Source: Cycas panzhihuaensis
Lineage: Eukaryota; Cycadophyta
Direction of reading: 5' to 3'
Length of the DNA: 64,000 bases
Assembly (NCBI GenBank): GCA_023213395.1
Contig: CM041465.1
Coordinates: forward strand, 238,521,741 to 238,585,740
In this document: piece by piece, positions 45,339 to 57,485 of the stretch
How positions within the stretch are numbered: the first letter of the stretch is position 1
How the letters are laid out: the number at the start of each line of letters is the position of its first letter
Made by a program: the position numbers and the translations under genes
Notes under the pieces: model-generated
What the model was told of the DNA's origin: nothing
The model's database searches: none
The model's input: the letters and a program-made list of their open reading frames with translations, nothing else

Positions 45339-45768
45339 TGTTAGAGTTAATTGTTATCACTCTACTTCCATCTTCCAACTAGGATTGTACACCTCATCAA
45401 CCTCATTTTATACATGTGGGTGCTCAACATATGTAGGTAAGTTAAGGTAAGTTAATGTTAATTCAAGTTAGTTTTATTTGAGTTAAATTAGCATTATTTT
45501 ATTATTAATTTAAATTTTAGAGGTTGAGGAGTTTTCCTCCTCCCCCAAAATTATAAATATTGAGGGGTGTGCAACCCTGGTATCTTTAAACACTGCCCTC
45601 ATTTGGGAAATTTGCAATACTCACTTCTCACAATATGGCTCGAATACAGTGTTTTCATGGTTTATGCTACATTGCAACATTGATGTATTAAAGATTAGTA
45701 TTGATGTATTGATCTATTAAAGATTATTCTATATTCTGACCTATTCTCCTTGAATATTTTTTCCTACA
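45339..45768 (+). repeat. LTR of element E, unit 1
   Basis: The 430-bp LTR is preceded by AAGAGGGAGAA. It starts TGTTAGAGTTAATTG and ends TTTTCCTACA. A partial copy follows unit 2 (about 47016-47398), in which the polypurine tract and the first about 60 bp are deleted between short CCA repeats. Confidence 0.75.
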
Positions 45769-46314
45769 TTTAGGAACTCATTTTTAAAATTGTTAATTTC
45801 ATTGGATACATATTTTGTTTATCTTCATACTCATAAAGTTTCATATTATTCTGATATCATTTAATACACCTTTGAAGCTACCAAACTTGAGGTTATCCTC
45901 TAAATCTTCTTTTAAAGGTTTCTTCATACTCCTTATCTTTCAAAGTAAAAAAAAAAAAAAAAGAAAAAATAATATATATATATATATATATTATTTTTTT
46001 CTTAGCATTATATATTATCATCAAGGCTAAGGACTTATTACATTGAGAGTTTATATTTATTCATATAAAAAATCAAAATGTTAAATATCTTTTTTTATCA
46101 TCAAAGTCTATTTCATATTTGCATAGTTGAAAAGAATATTTTAAATTTTCTTATATACTCATTATTTCCTTATTGTATTTAGTTGATTTATTTTTAAAGG
46201 GCATTACATCTCTTTCAAAAAGTTTATTTGAAATCATATATATTCATTGGTTTATTGACCTTTTTTTATTTGACAAAAGCATATACCTTTATATAATAAA
46301 GTTTTTTTAACAAA

Positions 46315-46959
46315 ATGACAGAATTTCCTATATTCGATGGACAAAATTTCTTATTATGGCATAAGACTATGAAACATTACTTTATTTCAAATAATCTTTA
46401 GAAATATTTACAAGATGACTATGATCCTAGTATTAAAGAAACTTTTATAAAGGATAATGAAGCATTAGGTTTACTATTTTACACTATAAATGATGATGTT
46501 TTTTCAAAGGTTTCTGAATTAACAACTTTTAAATCTGTTTAGGATGTATTGATTTCCATTTATGGGGGAAATACCCCCAATGTATTTGATGATATTTTTG
46601 ATGAGCATATGAGACTGGTGACAGAACATGTGAATTGTGATGACAAAACCAATGAAGATTTAGATCAAATATAGGACCAACTTGCTACACAAGTACCTGA
46701 TCCTCCATTTGAAGGGGAGAATGAATCCTATGATATGACGAAGAATGAACTTGATATTATGACAGTTGGTCATAGCATAAAGACCACAAAAGACAAAGTT
46801 GCAGCTATATATATATGTTTGAATCAAGTTTTATTTACACTAAATCTTTTACAATTTACTTACAGTATTTTTACATTACTTCATGATACAAAGATACATA
46901 TTACTATAAGATTGAAGCAAGTTGATAAATGTCAAGTTAAAGATCAGAATTTTTAAGTT
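46315..46959 (+). pseudogene. Gag of element E, unit 2
   Basis: ATG 46315 opens MTEFPIFDGQNFLLWHKTM. The frame follows unit 1 closely (IKDNEALGLLFYTINDDVF, then VFDDIFDEHMRLV), with stops at three places. After the stop following EDLDQI it continues QLATQVPDPPFEGENESYD and ends at 46956-46959. The two gags can be aligned over their whole length. Confidence 0.75.
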
Positions 46960-47015
46960 TTTTTCAAATACAAGTTCCATAAGTTCAAGGAGAAGATACA
47001 AGTGTTCACGATGAC

Positions 47016-47398
47016 CAACCATGATTGTACACTTCATCAACCTCAATTTACACATGTAGGTACTTAACATGTGTAGGTAAGTTAAGGTAAGTTTAACTTT
47101 GATTTATGTTAATTTGAGTGAAGTTAGCATTATTTTATTATTATTTTAAATTTCAGGGATTGAGGAGTTTCCCTCCTCCCTTAAATTATAAATATTGAGG
47201 TGTGTGCAACCCTGGTATCTTTAGACACCGCCCTCATTTGGGAAATTTATAATGTTCACTTCTCAAAATATAACTTGAATATAATGCTTTCATGGTTTAT
47301 GCTGCATTGCAACATTGATGTATTGAAGATTTGTATTGATGTATTAATCTATTGAAGTTTATTCTATGTTCTGCCCTATTCTTCTTGAATATTTTTTT
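47016..47398 (+). repeat. Partial LTR of element E, unit 2
   Basis: It matches about 45400-45768 (GATTGTACAC, the GGTGTGTGCAACCCTGGTAT block and the TTGAATATTTTTT end). It runs into family-A sequence at 47399. Confidence 0.75.
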
Positions 47399-47405
47399 CT
47401 ATATC

Positions 47406-49240
47406 TAACAATCTCTACCTTGATAATAATTTACATGATACTTTTCATGTACTATTCATCACCTTTTCTGCAAGCCAAGAGAAGTCAAATACCATTTTAA
47501 CTTCTCTAATAGTACTGGTTTTGTAAATATATTAGCACAATTCTATTTTGTGTTAACCTTTTCAAATGGCACTCCAACTACTTCCATAACTTGTCTAACA
47601 AAATGGTACTTAAGAGTAATATGCTTTGTCCTACTATGATAAGGTAGATTCTTTACTAAGTAAATGGCACTTTGACTGTAACAAAATACCTTTACCTTTT
47701 CCTATTTCCTTCTAAGCTCAACCAATAGACCATGTAACTAGATTTCTTCTTTACAAGTATATGCTATAGTAATATATTTAGCTTATGTAGTTGATAATAC
47801 AATTGTGCTCTATAATTTTAGCATCCAACTAACTAGACCATTTGCAAGAGTGAATATATAACCTGAAGTAGACCTTCTCTTATCTAAATTTCCTACAAAG
47901 TCTAAATTAACATATCCACAAACTTGATTACCTATACCTCCAAAGGTGATGTAATAGTCATTTATACCTCTCAAATATCGAAGTACCTATTTCACTACTA
48001 CCCAATGTTCCTTTCCTGGATTTTCCATAAACTTGCTAACTACATCGACAGTATGTGAAATATTAGGTCTTGTACATACCATAGCATATATCAAACTTCC
48101 TACTGCACTGCTATAAGACACATGAGACATATAATCATTTTCTTCTTCATTACTAGGACTCATACTCAAAGAAGGCTTGAAATGAGAAGCCAACGGGATG
48201 CTCATTAGTTTCACATTTGCCATACCAAACCTAGTTAGAACCTTCTCCACATATTTCTGTTATGATAACCAATGCTTACTATTTTTCCTATCTCTATGTA
48301 TCTCAAATGTAAGATTTATTTTGTAGCTCCTAAATCTTTCATATCAAAAGTCCCAGCTAATTAAGCTTTTAACTTATTGATTTATGCCATGCTCTTGCTT
48401 GCAACTAGCATGTCATCAATATATAATACCAAGATAATGAATAAGATATTATCAAAGAATTTAAAATAAGCACAATGATCATACTCACTTCTTTTAAAAT
48501 TTTGGCTCTCCATGAAGGCATCAAATTTCTTATACCATTGATTGGGTGATTGTTTCAGGCCATACAATATTTTCCTGAGCTTGCAAATAAGTCTTTTTCT
48601 ACCATCCTATACAAACCCTTCTAGTTGATCCATATAGATCTCCTCATCTAAATCTCCATGTAGAAAAGTTATTTTTATATCTAACTGCTCTAACTCCAAA
48701 TTAAGAGAAGCTACCAATGCTAATAAAACTTGAATTAAAATAAGTTTGACAACTGGTGGGAAGATATTATGAAAATCAATACCTCCTTTCTGTGTAAAGC
48801 CTTTAGCCACTAGTCTTGCCTAGTATTTGTTAACCTTTCTATCAACATTTATTTTCTTGTTGAAAACCCACCTGCAACTAATAGTCTTCCTGTCATATGG
48901 AAGTTCTACCAAGTCTAATGAATTATTTTTTTTCAAAGTATTTATCTCTTCTTGCATAGCCCTCTTCCACTTCTCACTATGGATATCATCTACTTCTTCC
49001 TGATAGCATGTGGGCTCACCATCATTAGAAACCAAAATAATAGAAATAGAAGGTTTATACCTATCAAGTGGATGACCAGCTCATATAGATCTTTTAACAA
49101 TTGGTGGAGGAATATCCACATACTCCTATAAATCTGTTGTAGATTCATCTTCAAAAAAATATTGCTACTCTTTTGTTTCCAAAGATGGCTAGGTTTCAAA
49201 CTTGACCTGTTGATGTTCAACCTTTTACTCTTGTTTCACT
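47406..49240 (-). pseudogene. Copia A4 reverse transcriptase and RNase H
   Basis: Open pieces in order: the N-terminal part 49035-48820 (KWKRAMQEEINTLKKNNSLD, CRWVFNKKINVDRKVNKY); then 48810-48607 (AKGFTQKGGIDFHNIFPPV, LEQLDIKITFLHGDLDEEIY); then 48567-48382 with MYGLKQSPNQWYKKF and an intact YIDD box in LYIDDMLVASKS. RNase H side: 48250-47987 (YSSAVGSLIYAMVCTRPNISH). Stops separate all pieces. Confidence 0.85.
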
Positions 49241-51380
49241 TCAACTTCTACACTATCTGATTTTAGAAAGGAAGATTCATTAAATATAACATCTCTATCA
49301 ATAGTGATTTTGTAGGAAGTAGGATCCGACTACATGTATACCTTCACAACATCTCTATCGCCATAACTAATAAAGATACATCTCTTAAAATTTGGGTCTA
49401 ACTTTGAACATTGAATTTTATTAATCAAGGCATAATCATCATAACCAAAAACTTTCAAATTTGAATAGTCACATGGATGTCTAGTCTTTATCTCTTCAAG
49501 AATCTTATAATCTATTATAAGTGATGGTGACCTATTTACCAAATAACAAGTTATTTGAATAGCTTCTACCCATAAGCCCTGCTCTACTCCTACATTACTT
49601 AGCATGCTTCTTGCTCTTTCCAAGAGTGTCCTATTCATGTTCTTAGATACGTCATTCTACTGTGGAGTATATCTAATGGTCTTATGCCTTTTAATTCTAA
49701 CTTCTCTATAATAATTCTCAAACTCTGAGGAGTTTAACTCACCCCCATTATTAGTTCTTAAATATTTGGTTGACTTACTAGTGCTCTTCTCAACTAGAGC
49801 CTTAAACTACTTAAACACACTAAAAACTTTAGAATTTTTTTTTTTAAATAGACCCATACCTTTCTGTAGTAATCATCTATAAATATGACAAAGTATAATG
49901 ATCCTCCATAAGATATTGTAGGAGTTGGTCCCCACACATCTGAATGTATGTAATCCAGAACACCTTTACTAGTGTGACTCCCTACTTTAAACCTAAGTCT
50001 ACACTGCTTTCAAAAAATATAATGTTTGTAAAATACCAAATCTGAAAGTTGTAAGTTAGTAAGTAACTTATAGTTCATCAACACCTTAAGTCATTTCTTA
50101 CTTATGTGCCCAAGTCTATGATGTTATAACTGAGCTGGATCTTCTACAGTCTTTGATGTTGTAGTTGCATGGTTAACATATGTACTTCCCACTAAAATGT
50201 AAAGGTTTCCTTTCTTTAAAGCTTTCACAACAACTAAGGTACCCTTTGATACCTTTAAGACTCCTTCATGACCTGTGTATTTATAACCACCAGAATCTAG
50301 TTCACCTAAGAAAATTAGGTTCCTTTTCAAATTGGGTATATGTCTAACTTCAGTTAATGTTCTCACTATACCATCAAATATTTTAATCATGATGTTATCA
50401 ATACCCATAGTCTTATAAGAAACTCCATTTCCCATAAGCACATCACCACCATTAAGAGGTTGGTACGATGATAACCAACTCTTGTGTGGACACATATGGT
50501 GTGAAGCACCCAAATCTAATAACTAATTATGGTGATAATGGGAAACATTATAAGTAACCAAGACATCATCATTGTACCTTGATTTGACTCCACCTAATTA
50601 GTCTCCTTGGCAGGATCTTCCTTTTTCTAGAACTCCTTCCTTTTGTAGCAATCCTTCTTGAGATAACCTATCTTATTATAATGCCAACACTTGAGCTTAC
50701 TCTTCTTGCCTTTTGACTTTAACCTCGATGTGTCCCTAGAGCTTTATCCTCTTTCAATTATTCTACCCCTTATTATCATAGCTTTTGGTGTAGAGGTTTC
50801 AAGACTAGACTTCCTCCTCACTTCTTCCATCAACAAAGCACTCACAATAGAATCATTGTCTAATTCATTTGTAGTGCTAAAACTAATTAAGGTGACAATA
50901 TTATCCCAAGATTCTGGTAATGAATATAATAAGGTAATAGCCTTGTCCTTATCTTTAATTGTGACATTGATACTAGCCAACTCATAAATAAGAGTATTAA
51001 AAATATTTAAATAATTAGCAATTTTTGTACCTTCCTTCATTCATAATAAGTATAGTTACCTCTTTAAGTAGGTTTGATTTGTCACTGATTTGGTCATATA
51101 TAAGACTTCCAACTGACTCCATAATCCTGCTGTTGTCTGCTCCCCTACAATGTTAAATAAAACTTCATCTACCAAGTACAATCGTATTATGCTAAGAGCC
51201 CTTTTATCTAAATCATCCTATTCGTCATCATCCATCCCTACGGGTTTATTTGATTTGCCTATAAGAGCTCTATATAAACCTTGTTATACTAGAACATCAT
51301 ATATTTTCAACTTCAATAACTTGAAGTTGTTCTTGCCATTGAATTTCTCCACCTCAAACTTTGCATTCGTTAGTTTCTCC
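49241..51380 (-). pseudogene. Copia A4 gag, protease and integrase
   Basis: Gag is readable from about 51380 (VEKFNGKNNFK-like), with the 98-codon frame 51040-50744 as its middle (MKEGTKIANYLNIFNTLIYE). The zinc knuckle near 50690 again has tyrosine for the second cysteine (CWHYNK). Protease-to-pre-integrase text is in 50513-50124 (ASHHMCPHKSWLSSYQPLNG). The integrase C-terminal part is in 49638-49330 (MNRTLLERARSMLSNVG, LKVFGYDDYAL). The integrase core between 49640 and 50120 is broken. Confidence 0.85.
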
Positions 51381-51440
51381 ATTTAGTGTGGAAAAAATTG
51401 ACACCAAAACCTTCACAAACTCACTGCAAAAATAAAAGTG

Positions 51441-51452
51441 GCTCTGATATCA
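51441..51452 (-). other. Primer binding site of A4
   Basis: On the minus strand TGATATCAGAGC, one base changed from the initiator-Met primer site, next to the LTR edge at 51455. Confidence 0.85.
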
Positions 51453-51454
51453 CT

Positions 51455-52085
51455 TGTTGAGAAGACAATGTCCCAATAACTTGAAACTGCCACCAAGATC
51501 TAAACTGTTTTGCAAATAATTATATGAACTGAAACTGAAATTTAACATATAAGTGCTGAAACCATAGATAATATAATAAAATAAATAAAAAAGTCAAGCA
51601 TCATATATACACCTAATATAACATGGTAAAACCTTAGTAGTGTGCTAGGGAAACATCCATACAGGAAAGGTATCGATTTTTATTATCAATGAATGGAAAA
51701 ATATACACAATCTATAGAAGAATACTTATAGCAATAACAACTAGCCACCTAACTCCTCATAGTACATCCAATACATCGAACACCATCAACATAATAAAAA
51801 AAACCCCTAAATTGGGCTATATGAGAGAGTCATATAAGGCACAAATCTCAACCATAGAATCTAGAGTATTTTTAGTGAACAACCTTGATTCTCTTTATAA
51901 TTTAGTATGCTTTTCAGTGTTAGCTTTTCGGGTCAGGGGCTATCACCCCTGAACCCCCTCTTTGCGGGGGGTGTTATAACCCACCACGCCCCCCGCTGGC
52001 CCCCACCTCACTCCCCTAGCCAAGGGGGGCTCTCGCCCCCTTAGAACCCCCTGAGGAAGTTTGCAGTGGAAATCACACTAGTAAC
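51455..52085 (-). repeat. 5' LTR of A4, inner piece
   Basis: Family-A LTR from TGTTGAGAAGAC to the break at 52085. The last 46-52 bp of the LTR lie at 54680-54731. The middle holds an enlarged G/C-rich block (about 51945-52065). Confidence 0.9.
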
Positions 52086-54679
52086 TGAAACACTTGCTAC
52101 AGGGCAGTGATCCTACGTCTAACAAAGGGATATAAAAGGCACTACGCTAACTAAGCTAGGCAGCGAGGATCTCACCTCACAGGGCGTCCGTGCACCAGAG
52201 CGTAGGTTAGGGACTGCAAGGTGCCTGGTTGCTTCCAGGTAGCTATGCAAAAACAATGCTTTCCTACCCTTTAGATGGCCAGGAAGGAAAGGAAGTTTCA
52301 GACGCTGCGACTTCTCAAGGTAATGAGAAGGCAACAAAGGTAGGGGCAATCAACTTGGTGTATGAACGGGTGTGGTGAAAGGTGTGGCTGAAGGGTATAA
52401 TATAAATGGGCTTTCTACGCCTATGCTATATAAAGCAAGAAACTGGTGCAAGAAAGTAAATGCAAAGAAATGATTATTTTCCCTTTTTTTCTTTATGTTC
52501 TTTTATCCTTTCTTATCTATTCAGGCAAATGCAAAAGGACAAAAATAGCATAAAAGGAAACACGAAAGAAACGAGAGGAATACCTGGATCCGTCGTTTGA
52601 GTAGAAGTACGGCTAATCTCGCTAGGTTCCATTCCTTCTTTCTCCTTTCTCCACGTATGCAACATCGGTCGACGGTGGTAAAGGGGGTTCACTTACCTCC
52701 CCTTGAGCATGCAAGAACTAGATAAAATGAAAGGAACTGGAAAGAAACTCAGAACAAAGAAAGAAAAGTACCGTGTGAGGGGGGGGGGGCTAACCGGCAA
52801 TGGGCTTGTCCCGCGTACAACTCCTGCCAATGTGCGATCTTGCAAACAAGTAAGAAAAAGGCACCTTCCCCTCGAAAGAGAGGCTACAAGATACACTAGG
52901 AGATATATGTATATGTATGTAAACTGAAATCAACTAAACTAAATAAACTAAGCTATGCATTAGAATGTAGCAAAAATGAAATAAGAGCGTACAAGATACT
53001 CTCACACTACAAATGACACAAACACACGAAATAGACCTGAATATAGCCTCAGGATGGCTAACTCACCCACGGGAGGTCTCCACGGAGTTTGGGAAAGAAA
53101 CACCAAGTGGTAACAAGGTGGATGCAGATTACCTCAAACCAGTCGGGATGCCCTAGCCAAAGTCCCCTAGACTTCCTTGACTCGTCCCTTGAGAAAGCGT
53201 GTACAGCAAGGGGAAGAGGACAAGGGACAGAACCCTTGGGGAGAAGGATGGCAATGGGGGATGGAACCCCACCTACCTCCCTCGAATCCTCGTGTATATA
53301 CCCTCGTACTAGCTGACTAAGGGGTGAGTAAAAGAGAGCCTAAAGAAAAAGGAGGGGCTCCAAGGAAAACACTGGGAGAGTGGCTTTGGTTCAAGATAGC
53401 ACTACAGGATAGCTATGGCTAATGGTGATCACTTTCATTTAGGAGCAAAGGGGATAAAACAGGGAGAAGTAAAGGATGGAATACTTGCCAGTAAAAATAG
53501 GAAAATTGTAAATATAAACAAGGGATTGTAAGTTAAAAAAAAAGGAAGTGTAAGTAAAAAATAAGAAATTGCAACTAAAAACTAAGGGGTACCTTATGTA
53601 GAGAGACTAAGCATGCCTTCTGCCACTTGGAACAACAGCAATGGAGGCCAAACAGAGGCTGGTTATGAGCATTTCCTACTGAGGTATGAATGAAAGAGGC
53701 TCCTTGCAAGTTTGGAGCTGTGGAGTAAACCTTTGGGGCAGCTTCTTGGTTGAAGGAGACCCTTGAATCTCTGAGCACTTGCAAGGGGAATAGAGTTGGC
53801 TGTGGAAAGTAGTAAGGGGCAGCAATGGCCCTATAAAATCCACTGATGGCAGCCCGTTTCACCCTCTTCAGTTACTGTGCATGAAGTTGTTTGTTTTCTG
53901 TGTGTTTTCCTGTGTGCAGTCCTTTGGAAAATTCTCTTGGAAGTTTGAAAAAATGGGTAAAGAATCCTGAAAATGGGGAGGAAAATTCCCTTTATCCCCT
54001 GTTCATAGCAAGTGAACGTTGGGGATGTCAGGGCGTCTCCAATCGAACGAAGCCATGTAGCAGTTTCACGAAAAAAGTAGAAACTGTCGCGTGGTTCTCT
54101 TTTTTAAATTTCAAACAATCGTACCACGACAAACTCTGCGGTACCGCTGCAAACTCTGCGGTACCGCTAAGTTTACCGTGGTATCGGCCTGGAATTAAAA
54201 AAAAAGAAAAATAAGCATAAACATCAAGTTTTGAGGCAAAAACAGAGGCTAAACATGAGCCAGATCAGCTAAGGGAATGCCCAAGCAATGGGAAAGTACC
54301 CAAAACAATGCAAGGAGTCCTAACTAAGGGTTAAACCAGACTTAGGAAGGACTGCAACATAAGCAACATGTCGTAACAAGAACAAATAAAACTGACGGAA
54401 ACATCCTAAGAAAACCATAGAGACATCGTGGGTGGCTGCATGCCATACGGGGTGTAACATTCACTGAGGAATGCCCCCACTGTGAGTCGTCATAGGCTGA
54501 AGGCGTGCCGTAGGCACATGCATAATGAACAAGTAGAAAAGCAATGTGTGCAGGCAGGCATATGTCAAACAACCTACTCTAAATAATCTTAATCAAACCA
54601 AGGCAAGAAAAGTAAGAGGATATACCTGAACAAACCTGCATCGATGCGTCTCGAGTCCATTCCCAGTAGCTGGGAAACA
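52086..54679. mobile_element. 2.6-kb solo LTR of the Gy2 Gypsy family
   Basis: The insert begins TGAAACACTTG and ends TGGGAAACA, with target duplications GTAAC (52081-52085) and ATAAC (54680-54684), one mismatch. Removing it restores the family-A LTR (CACACTAGTAACCTATCAAAA against CACACTGCCAACATGTCAAAA in A1, quoted in part). It contains no gag or pol, so it is a solo LTR. It shares landmarks over its whole length with the Gy2 LTR at 2654-26458. Its higher GC content shows that it is much younger. A short duplication CTCTGCGGTACCGCT occurs near 54134-54168. Its open frames (52119-54572) match no protein. Confidence 0.82.
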
Positions 54680-54731
54680 ATAACCTATCAAAATTTTAGC
54701 CTCCAAAACATTGTTATCACATTATTTGATA
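54680..54731 (-). repeat. 5' LTR of A4, outer piece
   Basis: Family-A LTR end with CAAAATTTTAGCCTCC and the terminal TTATCACATTATTTGATA. CTTAG follows at 54732-54736. Confidence 0.85.
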
Positions 54732-54736
54732 CTTAG

Positions 54737-55970
54737 TATCCCTATAAGGCTATGTTTTCTTCTTTATTATGTTACTTTTCATATAGTCCTCTTTCATTGG
54801 CCTCATCTTCCCCATGTTTTGCCTCATTTTCTTCATAGTTCTTTCCATCATAGTGCTTATTTTGTTTGTCTTATATTCTTCTTTACATCCCATGTCATCT
54901 ACTAGTTTTTTACTTTGTTTTATGCCTAAACAACTAGTATTTACTAAAATTTTGAGATACCATGAAGATTATTTGTAGTATTAATTTTATGAGCTACAAA
55001 CATTTTTAGGCTCATATTTGGTTGCACATTTATGGCAACCAAATTCTCCCCCATTTATGATCAGCCCATTCCGAGGACATAACTCATTGGTTGAATTAAA
55101 ACCATTGGCCTTATCCCATTTGAAAAATATAGATCCCATGGTTTTAGGCTAAACACATTGGTAATTGACCATGGATTTGGGATAATGATTTCATTCCTTC
55201 CTATGGGATAAGTCCCTAACCCTTAGTTATATATCCTCTCTTCTTTTGCATGTGAATGGGGAGTTAAAAAAGACATTGTTATGTTATTATTATGGTGTCA
55301 AAATACTACCAAAAATAAGTAAAACCATTGATTTTCATCTCTTGACTTGTACCTTGGCTTGGATATTATCACTCAGTAATGTTGAAGCATCTATTAGTTG
55401 TAGAAACTTTATCACTAATATGATCTTCATCTATTGGAATAGGGTAATCCCTACATCACTCCTTTAGTAGGTCTACTTAGAGGTTTGTTTGATGTTCTAT
55501 TTTGGTTAGTGAAGCATTACTTTACTCACCCTTTTCAATCTTTAAGATCACTTTGGTTTCTAGATTTTTTCTCCATTTTCCTTACTTTATCTTATTTATT
55601 TGTTAAGCTATCTTATAGGGGGAAAACGTAGCTAAGTATTGCTTATCAAACCTTTATATGTAGGGGACTTTCTACCATTTCTAAGGCCCCTCTATCCCTA
55701 TCTCATTAGGCCATTAGGTTTGTGTGTTGATAGTGTTTATTTGTTGATATTTTTGGTATATTTTCATATTGTGGATATTGGTGGAAACCCTAAGTGATAT
55801 TATAGGTAGAGTGTTCTTTGTTTAACTGTAATATTTAGAACATTTGAGGAGATTTAGGGTTATATTTTCCTTCTTTTATTCCCTTTATCGATCATCTACC
55901 TTTCTATCAAAGTGAAGGGCCTATTGTACAACTAAAATACTGCATGATTTCTATCTCAATCCATTCATAT
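54737..55970. other. Unassigned stretch left of element F
   Basis: No gene recognised; the 64- and 73-codon frames match nothing. A perfect hairpin with arms TTTGGTTG and CAACCAAA lies at 55018-55044, next to a purine-tract complement TTCTCCCCCATTTA, which could be the inner edge of a decayed minus-strand LTR element. Confidence 0.4.
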
Positions 55971-56318
55971 TGTTGGGTGTAATACCGAATTATTTAATTA
56001 CCCTCATGTATACTCTCTCTACATTTATGTGTATTTTATATTTGAGGTTGTGAGCCACATAGAGATGTGTGCTACCTCTAAGATTGACCAATGGGGTTCT
56101 CTTATTGATGATGATCTTGTACTAGAAGTATGTATATTATCATTCATTCTAATTTGAGTTTTGGCCATTTCTCCATATCTTATGTTCATTTCTATATACT
56201 TCATCTTCTTTGTACTTTATTATTGTATCATTAACTCACCATCTTAATTCATCTATTACATACATAACATATTATTTTTCTAACATGGTATAGAGCTTTA
56301 CATACTTATTTTCTAATA
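55971..56318 (+). repeat. 5' LTR of element F
   Basis: It starts TGTTGGGTGTAATACC and ends TTTTCTAATA. Thirty-odd bases before its end it contains CTAACATGGTATAGAGC, which looks like a second LTR end plus primer site. Confidence 0.88.
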
Positions 56319-56330
56319 TGGTGTCAAAGC
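56319..56330 (+). other. Primer binding site of element F
   Basis: TGGTGTCAAAGC, two changes from the initiator-Met primer site. Confidence 0.75.
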
Positions 56331-57485
56331 CCAAGGTTTAAATCTTGAAGGACAATATTATAGAGCCTTCGTACATGTTATCCTTTTGATTTTGTATAAG
56401 CCTTGCCAATTTCTTGAGGACCCTGTATCATGCTTAATTAGTGACTTGTTCATTATTCATTTAAAGGATTATTTTAAGTTATTTGAAGCTAGATTTTATT
56501 GCAATTTGTACATATTTTTAAAGGACTATTTTTTAAAGTATTTGAGGATATTTTATCATTATTTTGATATTATTTAAAGGTCATTCAAAGCCTGTTTGGA
56601 GCTACTATTGAAGGCTTCTTTAAAGATTATTCTGAAGCCATTTCAGGACTATTTTTGAAGACTATTTTATAAAGATTTTAAAGCTATTGTAGAGTTGTTT
56701 TGAAACTATAGATTTATGTTTTTTGTGACTAAATTTTAGGTTTCATATGGGCCTATTTTATAAATGTAGGTTTTAATTCAAGGGTTACAAAACACATATT
56801 TAAAGCTTATTGTTTGAAGTAAAAATTTATTATAGATGAGTTCCAAATACACACCTAATATCCTTGTATAAATAGTAAATATATTATCAGTAAGAGGGAG
56901 TTAAATGCATTAAATCTACTATTTAAAAAAAAAAAGGTTCTTGTGATAACTATTTGCAATATTAGTTGTGGATACTAGTACTACAAATATTGTTATTATG
57001 CAAGCTCGAAGATTGTGAGGAATGAGACCATGGCATAGAATTGGTAAGTTCAAATGCTACTGTCTATTCTAAGTAAAATGATTTATCACCCTAGCTACCA
57101 TTGAGTTATATTAGTTGTATGTTTAATGGTTCTTATAGTTCTCCTATTAGAGGTAGTGTTGGCAATGATGTTAGTTCGTATAGACTATGGGGATTATAAA
57201 TCTTTAACTACTCTATAGGAATCACTTCTCTTTATTGTGATTATGGGAGGATAGAGCTCAAGGAAATCTTTAGTTTTGTAGAGCATTACTAGGAAGGATT
57301 GTTTACCCTATGACTCTAGTATTATGATAAGGAGGCCTTTGGTATTATAGCTTCACAAAAGTAACAGTGGCTAAGTAGACCATACCAAGTTTTTACACCT
57401 TCCAAAGAAGTGGTTTATGAATTTCTTTGCAGTGTGAAAGGAGATATAAGATGAAACTAATAGCATAACTAGGTATAGCAAATAG

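Larger units (their letters stand above)
42059..47398 (+). mobile_element. Gag-only LTR element E, two tandem units
   Basis: A primer-site-like TGGTATCAGAGA lies at 42418-42429. A leader follows, homologous in part to that of element C. Then come gag (44557-44916 and continuing), the polypurine tract AGAGGGAGAA and an LTR (45339-45768). A second partial leader, a second gag and a partial LTR end near 47398. No protease, integrase, reverse transcriptase or RNase H is present between gag and LTR in either unit, so E could only move with helper proteins. I cannot find a matching LTR upstream of the primer-like site. Confidence 0.65.
47399..54731 (-). mobile_element. Copia family-A element A4, no left LTR of its own
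   Basis: On the minus strand: right (5') LTR 54731-54680 plus 52085-51455 (split by a solo LTR), primer site 51452-51441, gag-pol 51380-47410, and only about the last 7-10 bases of a left LTR (ATATCTAACA, 47396-47405) next to element E. Either the left LTR was lost, or A3's right LTR served as the shared middle LTR of a dimer and E was inserted at its edge. Confidence 0.7.

Noticed and set aside
45966-45990. Short TA tract as a functional element
   Set aside because: Simple low-complexity sequence in an AT-rich region, with nothing to suggest a role.
52119-54572. Several open frames of 66-107 codons
   Set aside because: They lie inside the 2.6-kb solo LTR, on both strands, without domains; the GC-richer base composition lengthens chance frames.
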